A stretch of 64,000 nt of DNA from Tateyamaria omphalii (lineage in GTDB: Bacteria > Pseudomonadota > Alphaproteobacteria > Rhodobacterales > Rhodobacteraceae): NCBI RefSeq assembly GCF_001969365.1, contig NZ_CP019315.1, positions 13,608-77,607 on the forward strand. The letters run 5' to 3'. Below, in pieces: positions 28,193-36,947 of this stretch. The notes beneath the pieces are model-generated. The model was not told the origin of the DNA. It worked only from the letters and a program-made list of their open reading frames with translations, and searched no databases. Position numbers and translations under genes: made by a program. Position 1 is the first letter of the stretch. Each line of letters starts with the position of its first letter.

Positions 28193-28386
28193 TACCGGTC
28201 TGCGAGTTTGATCAAACCAGCCCGATCCCGCCGCGAGATGACATTGACACCCTCCAGGAACCTACCTGTTTTGGCGCTGCGCAAGGTGACGGTGCTGGCG
28301 GAGGCTGGCGCTTTGGTGCTTGGTACGCGCGTTTGCCCGCGAGAACGGTCGGACTTGGCAGTGGTTATTTTGACGCTTTTTGTCAT
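28192..28386 (-). CDS. Probable antitoxin partner of the Doc-type toxin
   Basis: 64 residues, Lys/Arg/Ser-rich, with TVTLRSAKTGRFLEGVNVIS and a short C-terminal helix. The sequence does not look like classical Phd. A similar 'RSAKTGRF' motif is found, as far as I recall, in small partners of Doc-like toxins. A clear ribosome-binding site (GAGAGGTGA) precedes ATG 28386, and the stop overlaps the toxin start. Antitoxin role is inferred from position and size. Confidence 0.65.
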   Translation of the reverse strand: MTKSVKITTAKSDRSRGQTRVPSTKAPASASTVTLRSAKTGRFLEGVNVISRRDRAGLIKLADR

Positions 28387-28512
28387 GTCTCACCTCTCTA
28401 CCCTGACATGCCCATGTTGCGCGGTGATTTCAAGAATTCCTTAATAAGTCGGACGCTGGCTGTGGAACGCGAATACGTATTCCAAGCCTTTCACGCGGCG
28501 TTCCAAGCGCAT

Positions 28513-28537
28513 GGTGCGCAATGAATGCGCACCCTAC
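28513..28537. repeat. Dispersed palindromic repeat A, half copy
   Basis: GGTGCGCAATGAATGCGCAC followed by CCTAC, the left half of the repeat seen complete at 22572-22627 and 36948-36996. It lies next to the crtC stop and may mark one edge of the toxin-antitoxin insertion. Confidence 0.6.
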
Positions 28538-28541
28538 CGGG

Positions 28542-29480
28542 TTACGAGAACGTCCATTTGCTGCGTCTTGGCACCCGCACCGCCAGCATCGGCTTGATCA
28601 GGGGCGAGCGGAAGCGGCGGAGGTCGAGGGCCTCGTGCACGCCTGTGGTCCGTTCGCCATTGAGTGTCGTTTCGATGGCCGAGCGGGAATAGAAGGGCGC
28701 GTCGAGCATGTTTTGGACTTGTTTCGCTTTGGCCCCTGCGTCGCCGCGGGTTTCGCGTTTGACCGCCCAGAGGGAGCGGCGGATGGGCGCCTTGGGCGGC
28801 AGGGGGATGCTGGTGGCGTTGCCTGCCGCGTCGAACTGGAAGCCGGCGGCAAGTTCCGAGCCATCCAGCCGGGTGGCGTCGTAGAAGCAGGTGGCGCCGG
28901 CGCCCGTGGGGTAGCGGCCCCAGGTCCAGTAGCTGAAATCTTCCTCCAGTGCGCGGGTGCCGAAATTGGCGTCGAAATATCCTTCGCCAGACCATTGCCA
29001 GCCGGGGCGGTCGATATCGACGTCTATGCGTGAACGCGGCGCGAAGGGGCGCCAGATGTGGCTGTCATCTGGGGTCAGTGCCAGTTCGACGTTGGTGAGG
29101 GCCGAGGGGATGACCCGGATTTGCCCCTTGATCCGGCTGATGAGGGGCGGGGAGGAGATTTCGTCGATGTCGATGACGAGTGTGTCGTCTTCCCAGCGCA
29201 TCATGGAGGGGCCGACCTCGAACCTTGATGCCGTTTGGCGCAGGGCTGATGTGCCCCGGTCCGTCATGGTGAACCTGCCGCCGCGCCCGTAGGTGGCGAC
29301 GTTGATGCAGACGTGGTTTTGCGGGTTCTTGCGCCCGGACCAGCGATACCAGGGCGAAAAGACCGAGCCGATGAAGCCGATGACCGATACGGCGCGGGTG
29401 CCGCAATCGCTCAGGCCGTCGACATACCACCATGCGTAGCCGTTTGGCCCGACCTCGATGTTGAAGTTTGGTCGCTCAAG
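28542..29480 (-). CDS. crtC: CrtC, hydroxyneurosporene synthase (carotenoid 1,2-hydratase)
   Basis: Adds water to the psi end group of neurosporene and lycopene in the spheroidene pathway. Family blocks are NGYAWWYVDGLSDCGTRAVS, GFIGSVFSPWYRWSGRKNPQ, NFGTRALEEDFSYWTWGRYP and a C-terminal YSRSAIET. The start is a problem. In this frame there is no ATG, GTG or TTG between the FTMTDRG methionine (about 29264) and an ATG at 29759 far inside crtD. The conserved region begins near 29480, so the coordinate marks homology, not a proven start. It overlaps the end of crtD by about 70 bases. Confidence 0.85.
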   Translation of the reverse strand, partial: LERPNFNIEVGPNGYAWWYVDGLSDCGTRAVSVIGFIGSVFSPWYRWSGRKNPQNHVCINVATYGRGGRFTMTDRGTSALRQTASRFEVGPSMMRWEDDTLVIDIDEISSPPLISRIKGQIRVIPSALTNVELALTPDDSHIWRPFAPRSRIDVDIDRPGWQWSGEGYFDANFGTRALEEDFSYWTWGRYPTGAGATCFYDATRLDGSELAAGFQFDAAGNATSIPLPPKAPIRRSLWAVKRETRGDAGAKAKQVQNMLDAPFYSRSAIETTLNGERTTGVHEALDLRRFRSPLIKPMLAVRVPRRSKWTFS

Positions 29481-30973
29481 ATCGCCTCTGCCGCGTGCCG
29501 GGCGGAGAGGGTGGCCATCGGCACACCCGCCCCCGGGTGCGTCCCGCCCCCCGCCAGGTAGAGGTTCGGGATTTGCGTCCGGGCGGTGGGGCGCTGGAGC
29601 GCGGCTGTCAGCCCGTGGGGCGTTTGGCCGTAGAGCGCGCCCAGACTTGCCGGGAACATCTGCCCGAACGCTTGGGGCGTCGTTATGGTTGTCGTGTCCG
29701 GGGTCGGCGCGAACCTGATCCCGTGCTGCGCCATCTGGCGCGTGATCTGATGAAGCCATGGGGAGAGGTCCTCCGTCGCGGTGTCCGCGGGTGCGGGCGC
29801 GTTTGTGTCGCCCGTTGCGGGCGCGTTTGTGATGATTTCGAAGCGTTCGAGCGGCGGCGGTGGCGTGCCGTGGCCGCGATCGAGGGCGCAGATGTAGAAG
29901 CTGGGTTGGGCCGGGATGCGGCCCGCCATGAGGTCATTGAATTCGGAGTGGGCGTCTGCCGCGAAGAAGACGTTGTGATGGGCGAGGTCTGGCCCCTGCG
30001 GTGTGGCGGCAAAGCTGAGGACGCGGGCGGAGAAGCTGCGTTTCGCCTTGGCCGTTTGGGGGGCGATGTGGCGCGTGTCTGGGCCGAGAGCGCCGGTCGC
30101 GAGCGCCCGTGGGTCGCCTGCATGGATCAGGACGTCGCAGGGGATGTGCGTGCCGTTTTCCAGGTGGACGGCGCGGACGGTGCCGTCCTGGACGTCGATG
30201 TGGTCCACGTGGGCGTTGGTGTGCGTCTCGACCCCGTGTGCATCAAGGAGTTTGCCGAGCGCTTGGGTCAGCTTGTGCATTCCGCCCTCGACCACCCAGA
30301 CGCCGTTCGCCTCGGCCTGCCAGATCAGCGACAGGATCGCGGGGGCGTGGGTGGGGCTGCCGCCGACGTAAGTGGCGTAGCGGCCAAAGAGCTGCCGCAG
30401 GCGCGGGTCGCGGAAGCTGCGTTTGAGCAGGGTTTTGAGTGTGGAGAGCGGCGCCATGGCCGGGATCAGGTGCGGTTGGCGCAGGACGTGTTTCGTGAGT
30501 GCCGCCAGCTTTGGTTCGGGGGCCTGCATCATCGGTGCGTCGAAGGCGGCGAAGAGCTGGCGTGTGCGTCTGGTGAATTTTAGGAAGTCGGTCACGGCGG
30601 TGTCGCCGCCGAAGCTGCGCAGCGCGTCGATGGTGCGTGTTTCGTCTGCGTAGAGACTGAGTGTGCTGCCGTCGGGCCAGAAGTGACGGGCCAGTTCGTC
30701 CTGTTTGATGAGGGTCACGTGGTCTTCGACGCGGGTGCCCAATTGGGCAAAGAGGTCGTCGAAGACGTGCCGCATGGTCAGCACCGTTGGCCCCGCGTCG
30801 ATGGGGCCTGCGGGCGAGGGGATCGTGCGGATTTTGCCGCCCACGACCCCGTGCCGTTCCAGCAGTGTCACGGCATAGCCCGTGGCCCGCAGCCGCGCGG
30901 CACAGGCCAGACCGGCGATGCCGGCCCCGATGATCACAGCGCGTTGGGGGGTGGGGCGGGTGACATGGGTCAT
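29411..30973 (-). CDS. crtD: CrtD, methoxyneurosporene (hydroxyneurosporene) desaturase
   Basis: 520 residues, an FAD-dependent desaturase related to CrtI. The N-terminal motif AVIIGAGIAGLACAARLRAT is followed by HGVVGGKIRTI, with DAGPTVLTMRHVFDDLF downstream. The C-terminal FAD motif is NLYLAGGGTHPGAGVPMATL, and the protein ends GGMSTA, which I recall as typical of CrtD. I chose ATG 30973; upstream in-frame sequence lies in the control region. Divergent from crtE with two PpsR-type sites between. Confidence 0.93.
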   Translation of the reverse strand: MTHVTRPTPQRAVIIGAGIAGLACAARLRATGYAVTLLERHGVVGGKIRTIPSPAGPIDAGPTVLTMRHVFDDLFAQLGTRVEDHVTLIKQDELARHFWPDGSTLSLYADETRTIDALRSFGGDTAVTDFLKFTRRTRQLFAAFDAPMMQAPEPKLAALTKHVLRQPHLIPAMAPLSTLKTLLKRSFRDPRLRQLFGRYATYVGGSPTHAPAILSLIWQAEANGVWVVEGGMHKLTQALGKLLDAHGVETHTNAHVDHIDVQDGTVRAVHLENGTHIPCDVLIHAGDPRALATGALGPDTRHIAPQTAKAKRSFSARVLSFAATPQGPDLAHHNVFFAADAHSEFNDLMAGRIPAQPSFYICALDRGHGTPPPPLERFEIITNAPATGDTNAPAPADTATEDLSPWLHQITRQMAQHGIRFAPTPDTTTITTPQAFGQMFPASLGALYGQTPHGLTAALQRPTARTQIPNLYLAGGGTHPGAGVPMATLSARHAAEAILSDQTSTSRSGQTATHGGMSTA

Positions 30974-31003
30974 GGCGTGAATATTGACTCGTGACAGATC
31001 ATG

Positions 31004-31021
31004 TGTCCAGTATGGTTTACA
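31004..31021. promoter_or_regulatory. PpsR/CrtJ-type site 1 between crtD and crtE
   Basis: TGT-CCAGTATGGTTT-ACA. First of two TGT-N12-ACA sites whose starts are 24 bases apart. Confidence 0.7.
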
Positions 31022-31027
31022 CTTTGG

Positions 31028-31045
31028 TGTAGCGCCAACGTGACA
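31028..31045. promoter_or_regulatory. PpsR/CrtJ-type site 2 between crtD and crtE
   Basis: TGT-AGCGCCAACGTG-ACA, 6 bases after site 1. Paired sites allow cooperative binding by the PpsR tetramer (family knowledge). Confidence 0.65.
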
Positions 31046-31068
31046 ATTATCCGAGAGGAGAGCGGCAT

Positions 31069-31950
31069 ATGGGCCTGAGCACACGGATCGAGACGGCGGT
31101 AGCAGAGGCTGTGGCCGTAGGTCAGGGGGCCGGGCGTGCCACGCCGCCGAAGCTGGCGGAGGCGCTGCATTATGCGACTGCGCCGGGTGGCGCGCGGATT
31201 CGTCCGACGATTCTGATGTCTGTCGCGATGGCCTGTGGCGATGATCGGCCAGCGGTGTCCAATGCGGCGGCGGCGGCGCTGGAGATGATCCATTGCGCAA
31301 GCCTCGTCCATGACGATCTGCCGTGCTTTGACGATGCGGATGTGCGGCGGGGGAAACCTTCGGTCCATCGCGCGTATTCTGAACCGCTGGCGGTGCTGGC
31401 GGGCGACAGCCTGATTGTGCTGGCGTTCGAGACCTTGGCCCGGCAGTCGGGGCAGGCGCCCGAGCGTGTGGCGCAGTTGATCATGACCTTGGCCCAGCGG
31501 ACCGGGATGCCCGGCGGTATCTGTGCGGGGCAGGGATGGGAGAGCGAGAGCGAGGTCGACCTGTCGGCCTATCATCAGGCCAAGACGGGTGCCTTGTTCA
31601 TCGCTGCGACCCAGATGGGGGCGATTGCAGCCGGGCAGGAGTCCGAGCCGTGGTTCGAACTGGGCGCCCGGATTGGCGAGGCGTTCCAGGTGGCAGACGA
31701 TTTGCGCGATGCGCTGTACGACGAGGCGACGCTTGGCAAACCTGCGGGGCAGGATGATTTGCACGGGCGGCCCAATGCCGTGACTGAATTTGGCGTGCAG
31801 GGGGCGATCAGCCGGTTGAAGGATATTCTGGGCGGCGCGATTGCGTCGATCCCAAGCTGCCGTGGCGAGGCGCAATTGGCCGAGATGGTGCGCATGTATG
31901 CGGAACGGTTGACGCCTGTTGTATCCCCAAGCCGCGTGCCGGGCGAATGA
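31069..31950 (+). CDS. crtE: CrtE, geranylgeranyl diphosphate synthase
   Basis: 293-residue prenyltransferase that makes C20 diphosphate for phytoene and for the bacteriochlorophyll tail. The first Asp-rich motif is HCASLVHDDLPCFDDADVRR (about residue 85). The second appears as FQVADDLRDALYDEA (about residue 208), where the usual DDILD is DDLRD. An AGAGGAGAG ribosome-binding site precedes ATG 31069. The gene overlaps crtF by 4 bases and starts the crtE-crtF-bchCXYZ-puf superoperon. Confidence 0.94.
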   Translation: MGLSTRIETAVAEAVAVGQGAGRATPPKLAEALHYATAPGGARIRPTILMSVAMACGDDRPAVSNAAAAALEMIHCASLVHDDLPCFDDADVRRGKPSVHRAYSEPLAVLAGDSLIVLAFETLARQSGQAPERVAQLIMTLAQRTGMPGGICAGQGWESESEVDLSAYHQAKTGALFIAATQMGAIAAGQESEPWFELGARIGEAFQVADDLRDALYDEATLGKPAGQDDLHGRPNAVTEFGVQGAISRLKDILGGAIASIPSCRGEAQLAEMVRMYAERLTPVVSPSRVPGE

Positions 31951-33062
31951 CCATCGAGGCCCAGGACCTGCCCGCGTGGCGTGGCGGTTGGTTGAACCGA
32001 CTGGTCGCGCGACCGGGTTTTCAAAGCTGGGCCAGTAAGTTTCCACTCACGCGATCACGGGCGCGGGCCGATGGGGCAGCGCTGTTCGATGTGGTGCAGG
32101 GCTTTGTTCAAAGTCAGGTGCTGATGGCCTTGGTCGAGCTGGACCTGTTCCGGCGGTTGCGCGCGGGGCCGCAGAATGCGGAGACGTTGGGACGGGCCTG
32201 CGATGTGCCTGCCGACCGGATGCAGGTTCTGTTGCAGGCCGGTGCGGCCCTAGGCTTGCTCAAACGCAAACGCGACAAGTTTGCGTTGGCCCGCAAAGGC
32301 GCCGCCCTGATGGGTGTGCCGGGGCTGGAGGCGATGATTCGGCATCACAAGGCGTTCTATGATGATCTGCGCGATCCGGTGGCGCTGTTGCGCGGGCCGG
32401 ACGAGACGAAGCTGAGCCAGTTTTGGCCCTATGTCTTTGGCGGTGCCGTCGATGCGGGCGATGCGGCGATCTATTCCGACCTGATGGCGCAAAGCCAGCG
32501 GCTGGTGGCCGAGGATACGTTGCGGACCGTGTCGCTGAAAGGTGTGCAACACCTTTTGGACATCGGCGGCGGGACGGGCGCGTTTCTGGAAGCGGCGGGG
32601 CAGGCGAATCGGTCGATGCAGATGACCCTGTTCGACCTGCCGCCGGTTGTGCCCGATGCGCAGGCCCGATTCGATGCGGCCGGTATGGCGGACCGGGTGA
32701 CCATTGCGCCGGGGTCCTTTCGCGAAGATGCGTTGCCCGAGGGTGCGGATGCGATTTCGCTGATCCGCGTGCTTTACGATCATGCGGACGACACGGTGCG
32801 CGACTTGCTGGCCAAAGTGCATGATGCGCTGCCCCCCGGTGGGCGGCTGATCGTGTCCGAACCGATGGGCGGCGGGGCGCGTCCGGATCGCGCCGGTGAT
32901 GTGTATTTCGCCTTCTACACCATGGCGATGCAGACGGGCCGTGCCCGGTCTGCGGCAGAGATTTCTGCGCTGTTGGCCGAGGCGGGTTTTGCCGACATTC
33001 GCAGCCGCGCGCCTGCCCGGTCCTATGTCACGCGGGTTGTCACGGCGCAGCGACGCGAGTGA
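31947..33062 (+). CDS. crtF: CrtF, hydroxyneurosporene/demethylspheroidene O-methyltransferase
   Basis: 371 residues. An N-terminal dimerisation domain (FDVVQGFVQSQVLMALVELD) and a C-terminal SAM-dependent methyltransferase domain with LLDIGGGTGAFLEAAGQ (about residue 205) and a downstream RVLYDHADD. It methylates the 1-hydroxy group to give the methoxy carotenoids of the spheroidene series. The stop is followed by the bchC control region with two PpsR-type sites. Confidence 0.94.
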   Translation: MTIEAQDLPAWRGGWLNRLVARPGFQSWASKFPLTRSRARADGAALFDVVQGFVQSQVLMALVELDLFRRLRAGPQNAETLGRACDVPADRMQVLLQAGAALGLLKRKRDKFALARKGAALMGVPGLEAMIRHHKAFYDDLRDPVALLRGPDETKLSQFWPYVFGGAVDAGDAAIYSDLMAQSQRLVAEDTLRTVSLKGVQHLLDIGGGTGAFLEAAGQANRSMQMTLFDLPPVVPDAQARFDAAGMADRVTIAPGSFREDALPEGADAISLIRVLYDHADDTVRDLLAKVHDALPPGGRLIVSEPMGGGARPDRAGDVYFAFYTMAMQTGRARSAAEISALLAEAGFADIRSRAPARSYVTRVVTAQRRE

Positions 33063-33087
33063 CGCCCGTCATTGATTTTTGTCAATG

Positions 33088-33105
33088 TGTCTAATCTGAT
33101 TGACA
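33088..33105. promoter_or_regulatory. PpsR/CrtJ-type site 1 upstream of bchC
   Basis: TGT-CTAATCTGATTG-ACA, part of the longer dyad TGTGTCTAATCTGATTGACA. It lies 103 bases upstream of the bchC start. Confidence 0.8.
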
Positions 33106-33113
33106 CATATGGT

Positions 33114-33131
33114 TGTCTAACTAGAATGACA
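33114..33131. promoter_or_regulatory. PpsR/CrtJ-type site 2 upstream of bchC
   Basis: TGT-CTAACTAGAATG-ACA, 26 bases start-to-start from site 1. The tandem arrangement at bchC is the textbook CrtJ/PpsR target. Confidence 0.8.
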
Positions 33132-33207
33132 TCTAGCGACGATCTGCCGTCCCGAGTCTGTTTCACCAGAAGCGGGACCCGGCAGTGCCAACCAAAGGGA
33201 GACAATC

Positions 33208-34143
33208 GTGGACACCTCTGCCGTCCTTCTCAAAGGTCCCAAGGATCTGGATGTGGACACGCTGGCGCTGACCGCGCCGGGGGCGGGTGATCTGGTTGTC
33301 GAGGTGACGCATTCTGGGATTTCCACCGGAACGGAAAAGCTGTTCTGGTCGGGTGAGATGCCCCCGTTTCCCGGTATGGGCTATCCGCTGGTGCCCGGAT
33401 ACGAGGCCGCCGGTGAGGTGGTCGAGGCCGGACCGCTGACCGGCTTCAAGCCGGGCGACCGGGTGTTTGTGCCCGGGTCCAACTGTTTCGAAGATGCCTT
33501 TGGCCTGTTTGGCGGTGCGGCGAAAACACTGATCACCGACAGTGCGCGGGTGACCCGCATTGACCCGCAGCTGGGCGCCGAGGGCGCGCTGCTGGCGCTG
33601 GCCGCAACCGCCCGTCACGCGATGGCCGGGATGAACAAGGCCGTGCCGGACCTGATTGTCGGCCACGGTGTTTTGGGTCGGCTGTTGGCGCGGCTGACGA
33701 TAGCATCCGGTGCGCCCGCGCCGATGGTGTGGGAGATCGACCCCGCCCGCCGTGACGGTGCCCAGGGTTACGAGGTCATGCACCCTGATGATGACGCGCG
33801 CCGCGATTACCGGTCGATCTATGATGCGTCGGGCAAGTGCGATCTGCTGAACGATCTGGTGGGGCGCATCGCCAAGGGTGGCGAGATCGTGCTGGCGGGG
33901 TTCTATACCGCGCCGCTGAGTTTCGCCTTTCCGCCTGCCTTTATGAAAGAGGCGCGGTTCCGCGTGGCCGCTGAATGGACCCGCGAGGATCTGGCGGCAA
34001 CCCGCGCGCTGGTCGAGTGCGGGGCGCTGCGGCTGGATGGATTGATCACACATACACGGCCCGCCGCCGATGCGCGTGCCGCTTACGAACAGGCGTTCAG
34101 CGATGGCGCCTGCCTGAAGATGATTTTGGATTGGGAGCACTGA
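33208..34143 (+). CDS. bchC: BchC, bacteriochlorophyllide a dehydrogenase
   Basis: 311-residue medium-chain dehydrogenase that oxidises the C3 hydroxyethyl group to acetyl late in bacteriochlorophyllide a synthesis. The N-terminal GroES-like part includes [16 protein letters not shown] and [19 protein letters not shown]. The cofactor region is [18 protein letters not shown] (about residue 150). There is no zinc-ligand Cys cluster, as usual for BchC. ATG is preferred over a nearby GTG because of the AAAGGGAGA ribosome-binding site just upstream. Confidence 0.93.
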   Translation: MDTSAVLLKGPKDLDVDTLALTAPGAGDLVVEVTHSGISTGTEKLFWSGEMPPFPGMGYPLVPGYEAAGEVVEAGPLTGFKPGDRVFVPGSNCFEDAFGLFGGAAKTLITDSARVTRIDPQLGAEGALLALAATARHAMAGMNKAVPDLIVGHGVLGRLLARLTIASGAPAPMVWEIDPARRDGAQGYEVMHPDDDARRDYRSIYDASGKCDLLNDLVGRIAKGGEIVLAGFYTAPLSFAFPPAFMKEARFRVAAEWTREDLAATRALVECGALRLDGLITHTRPAADARAAYEQAFSDGACLKMILDWEH

Positions 34144-34147
34144 GCCT

Positions 34148-35176
34148 ATGAAAGACGAGCTTGATAAGCGCTCGGATGCGAGCGACGTCCCCAATCTGAA
34201 GGATTTCGATCAGCGCCTGAAGGATGAGGCCAACGAAGATTTGGCGGACGTGCTGCCGACCGAGGCGACAAAGAAAACGCAGATCATCGCGATCTATGGC
34301 AAGGGTGGGATCGGCAAATCCTTCACCCTCGCCAACCTGAGCCACATGATGGCCGAACAGGGCAAGCGCGTGTTGCTGATTGGCTGCGATCCGAAGTCGG
34401 ACACCACCAGCCTGCTCTTTGGGGGCAAGGCGTGCCCGACGATCATCGAGACATCCACGAAGAAGAAGCTGGCCGGTGAAGAGGTCGCCATTGGCGACGT
34501 GTGCTTCAAGCGCGGCGGTGTGTTTGCAATGGAGCTGGGCGGGCCCGAAGTGGGCCGCGGCTGCGGTGGCCGGGGGATTATCCATGGCTTTGAACTCCTC
34601 GAAAAACTTGGCTTCCACGATTGGGATTTCGACTATGTCCTCCTGGATTTTCTCGGAGATGTGGTCTGTGGCGGTTTCGGCCTTCCGATCGCGCGGGACA
34701 TGGCTCAGAAAGTGATTTTGGTTGCGTCCAACGATTTGCAGTCGCTCTATGTCGCCAACAACGTCTGTTCGGCGGTGGAGTACTTCCGCAAGCTGGGCGG
34801 CAATGTGGGTGTCGCGGGCCTGGTCATCAACAAGGATGACGGGTCAGGCGAGGCGGACGCCTTTGCCAAGGCGGTGGACATCCCCGTGCTGGCGAGCATT
34901 CCGCAGGATGACGACCTGCGCAAGAAATCCGCGAATTACCAGATTGTCGGCACCGATGCCTCGCAATGGGGCGCGTTGTTTGCCGAGTTGGGCGAGAACG
35001 TCGCCGTGGCCCCGCCCGTGCGGCCCGCACCGCTGTCTCAGGATGGGTTGCTGGAACTGTTCGACGGGTCCGAGACCGGGGCCGGTGTCACGCTGGAACC
35101 TGCAACCGACATGGACATGCGTGGCAAGAATGCCGAGCCGAAACCGTCGCTGGAGGTGGTTTATGACGAAGCATGA
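34148..35176 (+). CDS. bchX: BchX, chlorophyllide a reductase iron protein subunit
   Basis: 342-residue NifH-like ATP-dependent reductase for BchY-BchZ, which reduces ring B of chlorophyllide a. The P-loop is [14 protein letters not shown] (about residue 55), with F replacing the T of BchL as normal in BchX. The cluster Cys are in GRGCGGRGI and DVVCGGFGLP. The C-terminal ~40 residues are an acidic extension. The 3' end overlaps a small gene by 14 bases, which is not part of the standard bchCXYZ order known to me. Confidence 0.95.
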   Translation: MKDELDKRSDASDVPNLKDFDQRLKDEANEDLADVLPTEATKKTQIIAIYGKGGIGKSFTLANLSHMMAEQGKRVLLIGCDPKSDTTSLLFGGKACPTIIETSTKKKLAGEEVAIGDVCFKRGGVFAMELGGPEVGRGCGGRGIIHGFELLEKLGFHDWDFDYVLLDFLGDVVCGGFGLPIARDMAQKVILVASNDLQSLYVANNVCSAVEYFRKLGGNVGVAGLVINKDDGSGEADAFAKAVDIPVLASIPQDDDLRKKSANYQIVGTDASQWGALFAELGENVAVAPPVRPAPLSQDGLLELFDGSETGAGVTLEPATDMDMRGKNAEPKPSLEVVYDEA

Positions 35177-35354
35177 CTTGAACGCTGTCCAAAGGACATT
35201 GGCTGCAAGCTACGCAACGGCGCGCGCGACGGATGCGTTGACCGAGGGAAGTGCCGATGTTCTGGCCCAAAGCAGGCAGCAAGTGCAGCTGACGCAGAAC
35301 CTTGTTGCGCAGTGTTACGCAGTGCTGAGCGATCTGAAAGAGGGTGAGCGTTGA
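35163..35354 (+). CDS. Small protein encoded between bchX and bchY, unrecognised
   Basis: 63 residues, probably one helical hairpin: a Ser/Ala-rich first half (LNAVQRTLAASYATARATDA) and a Gln-rich amphipathic second half (SRQQVQLTQNLVAQCYAVLS). No signal peptide and no membrane helix. A very good ribosome-binding site (GGAGGTGG) lies inside the end of bchX, 5-6 bases before the ATG. The stop overlaps the TTG start of bchY (TTGA). This coupling on both sides argues for real translation. A helper or assembly role for BchXYZ is a guess from position only. Confidence 0.7.
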   Translation: MTKHDLNAVQRTLAASYATARATDALTEGSADVLAQSRQQVQLTQNLVAQCYAVLSDLKEGER

Positions 35355-36919
35355 GCACCAAGGTCACATATGACGCGGCGGACGACGTCGAGGTGACAAA
35401 GGGTCATCCCCGCGAGGCTGAGATGCCCGCCGTAGACGCCCCTGTTGATGGTCTTGGCTGCCATTCCGGCTCCGAGATGGAGAAGGCCGCCCGCATGGCG
35501 GGCAACTCCGAGATGCTGGACAAGTTTGCCGAAGACTACCCGCAAGGGCCGCATGACAAGCCGCAAAGCATGTGCCCAGCCTTTGGGTCGCTGCGCGTCG
35601 GCTTGCGGATGCGCCGGGTGGCGACCGTGCTGAGCGGGTCGGCCTGCTGTGTCTATGGGCTGACATTCGTGTCCCATTTCTACGGCGCGCGGCGGTCGGT
35701 TGGCTATGTGCCCTTCAATTCAGAGACGTTGGTGACCGGCAAGCTGTTCGAGGACATTCGCGAGTCTGTCCATGATCTTGCCGACCCCGACAAATATGAC
35801 GCCATCGTGGTGACGAACCTGTGTGTTCCCACCGCGTCGGGCGTGCCGTTGCGGCTGTTGCCGAACGAAATCAATGGTGTCCGGATCGTCGGGATCGACG
35901 TGCCCGGATTTGGTATTCCCACTCATGCCGAAGCCAAAGATGTTCTGGCTGGGGCCATGCTGAACTATGCCCGCGCTGAAGCGACAGCGGGGCCGGTGGC
36001 GGCCCCCGTGGGTGGGAAGTCTGATCGCCCGACCGTGGCGCTGCTGGGCGAGATGTTCCCGGCAGACCCCATGATGATCGGGCAAATGCTCGCGCCCTTG
36101 GGGCTTGCGGCGGGGCCTGTTGTGCCATGTCGTGAGTGGCGCGAGCTTTACGCGGCTTTGGACAGTGCCGTCGTGGCGGCGGTGCATCCCTTCTATACCG
36201 CGGCGGTGCGTGAGTTTCAGGCGGCTGGGCGTCCTGTTGTCGGGTCGGCCCCTGTGGGCCGCGATGGCACGGCGGCCTGGTTAAAGGCGATTGGCGAGGC
36301 CCATGGTTGTTCCGTCGACCAGATCGCCGAGGCGCAGAACGCTGTGCTGCCCGCGATCACCGGCGCGCTGGCGGCGATGCCGATCAAGGGGACGATTACC
36401 CTTTCCGGCTATGAAGGGTCTGAGCTTTTGGTGGCCCGCCTGCTGATCGAAAGCGGGGCTGAGGTGCCTTATGTCGGCACCGCCTGTCCGCGTACGCCGT
36501 GGAACGCTGAGGATCAGGCGTGGCTTGAGGCCAAGGGCGTGAAGGTGAAATTCCGCGCGTCGTTGGAAGATGATTGTGCGGCGATGGAAGCAGTGCAGCC
36601 GGATCTGGCCATCGGCACGACACCCGTGGTGCAGAAGGCCAAGGAGCTGGGTGTTCCAGGGCTGTATTTCACCAACCTGATTTCGGCGCGGCCCTTGATG
36701 GGACCGGCCGGTGCGGGGTCGCTGGCGCAGGTCATCAATGCCGCTATCGCCAACAAGGGGCGCATGGATCACATGCGTGAATTCTTTGAGGGCGTTGGGA
36801 CCGGTGACACCGCTGGTGTCTGGGAAGGCGATCCGAATCTGCGGCCCGATTTCCGGGCGCAGAACGCCAAGAAGCTGGAACGTCAGGCAAAGGCCGCCAA
36901 GGCGGCGGAGATGATCTGA
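35351..36919 (+). CDS. bchY: BchY, chlorophyllide a reductase subunit Y
   Basis: 522 residues, nitrogenase-like catalytic subunit of chlorophyllide a reductase. Cluster-ligand Cys candidates are in [11 protein letters not shown] (about residue 38), [10 protein letters not shown] (about residue 75) and [14 protein letters not shown] (about residue 158). The start is taken as the TTG at 35351, the first possible codon after an in-frame stop, overlapping the small upstream gene; the first ATG is about 24 residues further in and is an alternative. Confidence 0.94.
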   Translation: MSTKVTYDAADDVEVTKGHPREAEMPAVDAPVDGLGCHSGSEMEKAARMAGNSEMLDKFAEDYPQGPHDKPQSMCPAFGSLRVGLRMRRVATVLSGSACCVYGLTFVSHFYGARRSVGYVPFNSETLVTGKLFEDIRESVHDLADPDKYDAIVVTNLCVPTASGVPLRLLPNEINGVRIVGIDVPGFGIPTHAEAKDVLAGAMLNYARAEATAGPVAAPVGGKSDRPTVALLGEMFPADPMMIGQMLAPLGLAAGPVVPCREWRELYAALDSAVVAAVHPFYTAAVREFQAAGRPVVGSAPVGRDGTAAWLKAIGEAHGCSVDQIAEAQNAVLPAITGALAAMPIKGTITLSGYEGSELLVARLLIESGAEVPYVGTACPRTPWNAEDQAWLEAKGVKVKFRASLEDDCAAMEAVQPDLAIGTTPVVQKAKELGVPGLYFTNLISARPLMGPAGAGSLAQVINAAIANKGRMDHMREFFEGVGTGDTAGVWEGDPNLRPDFRAQNAKKLERQAKAAKAAEMI

Positions 36920-36947
36920 TGCGGTGCCGGGTGACATACGGATGCGC

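Noticed and set aside
29481..29759. N-terminal extension of CrtC to the ATG at 29759
   Set aside because: The extra ~93 residues are Arg/Pro/Gly-rich and coincide with the conserved C-terminal FAD region of crtD in another frame, so they look like a shadow of crtD.
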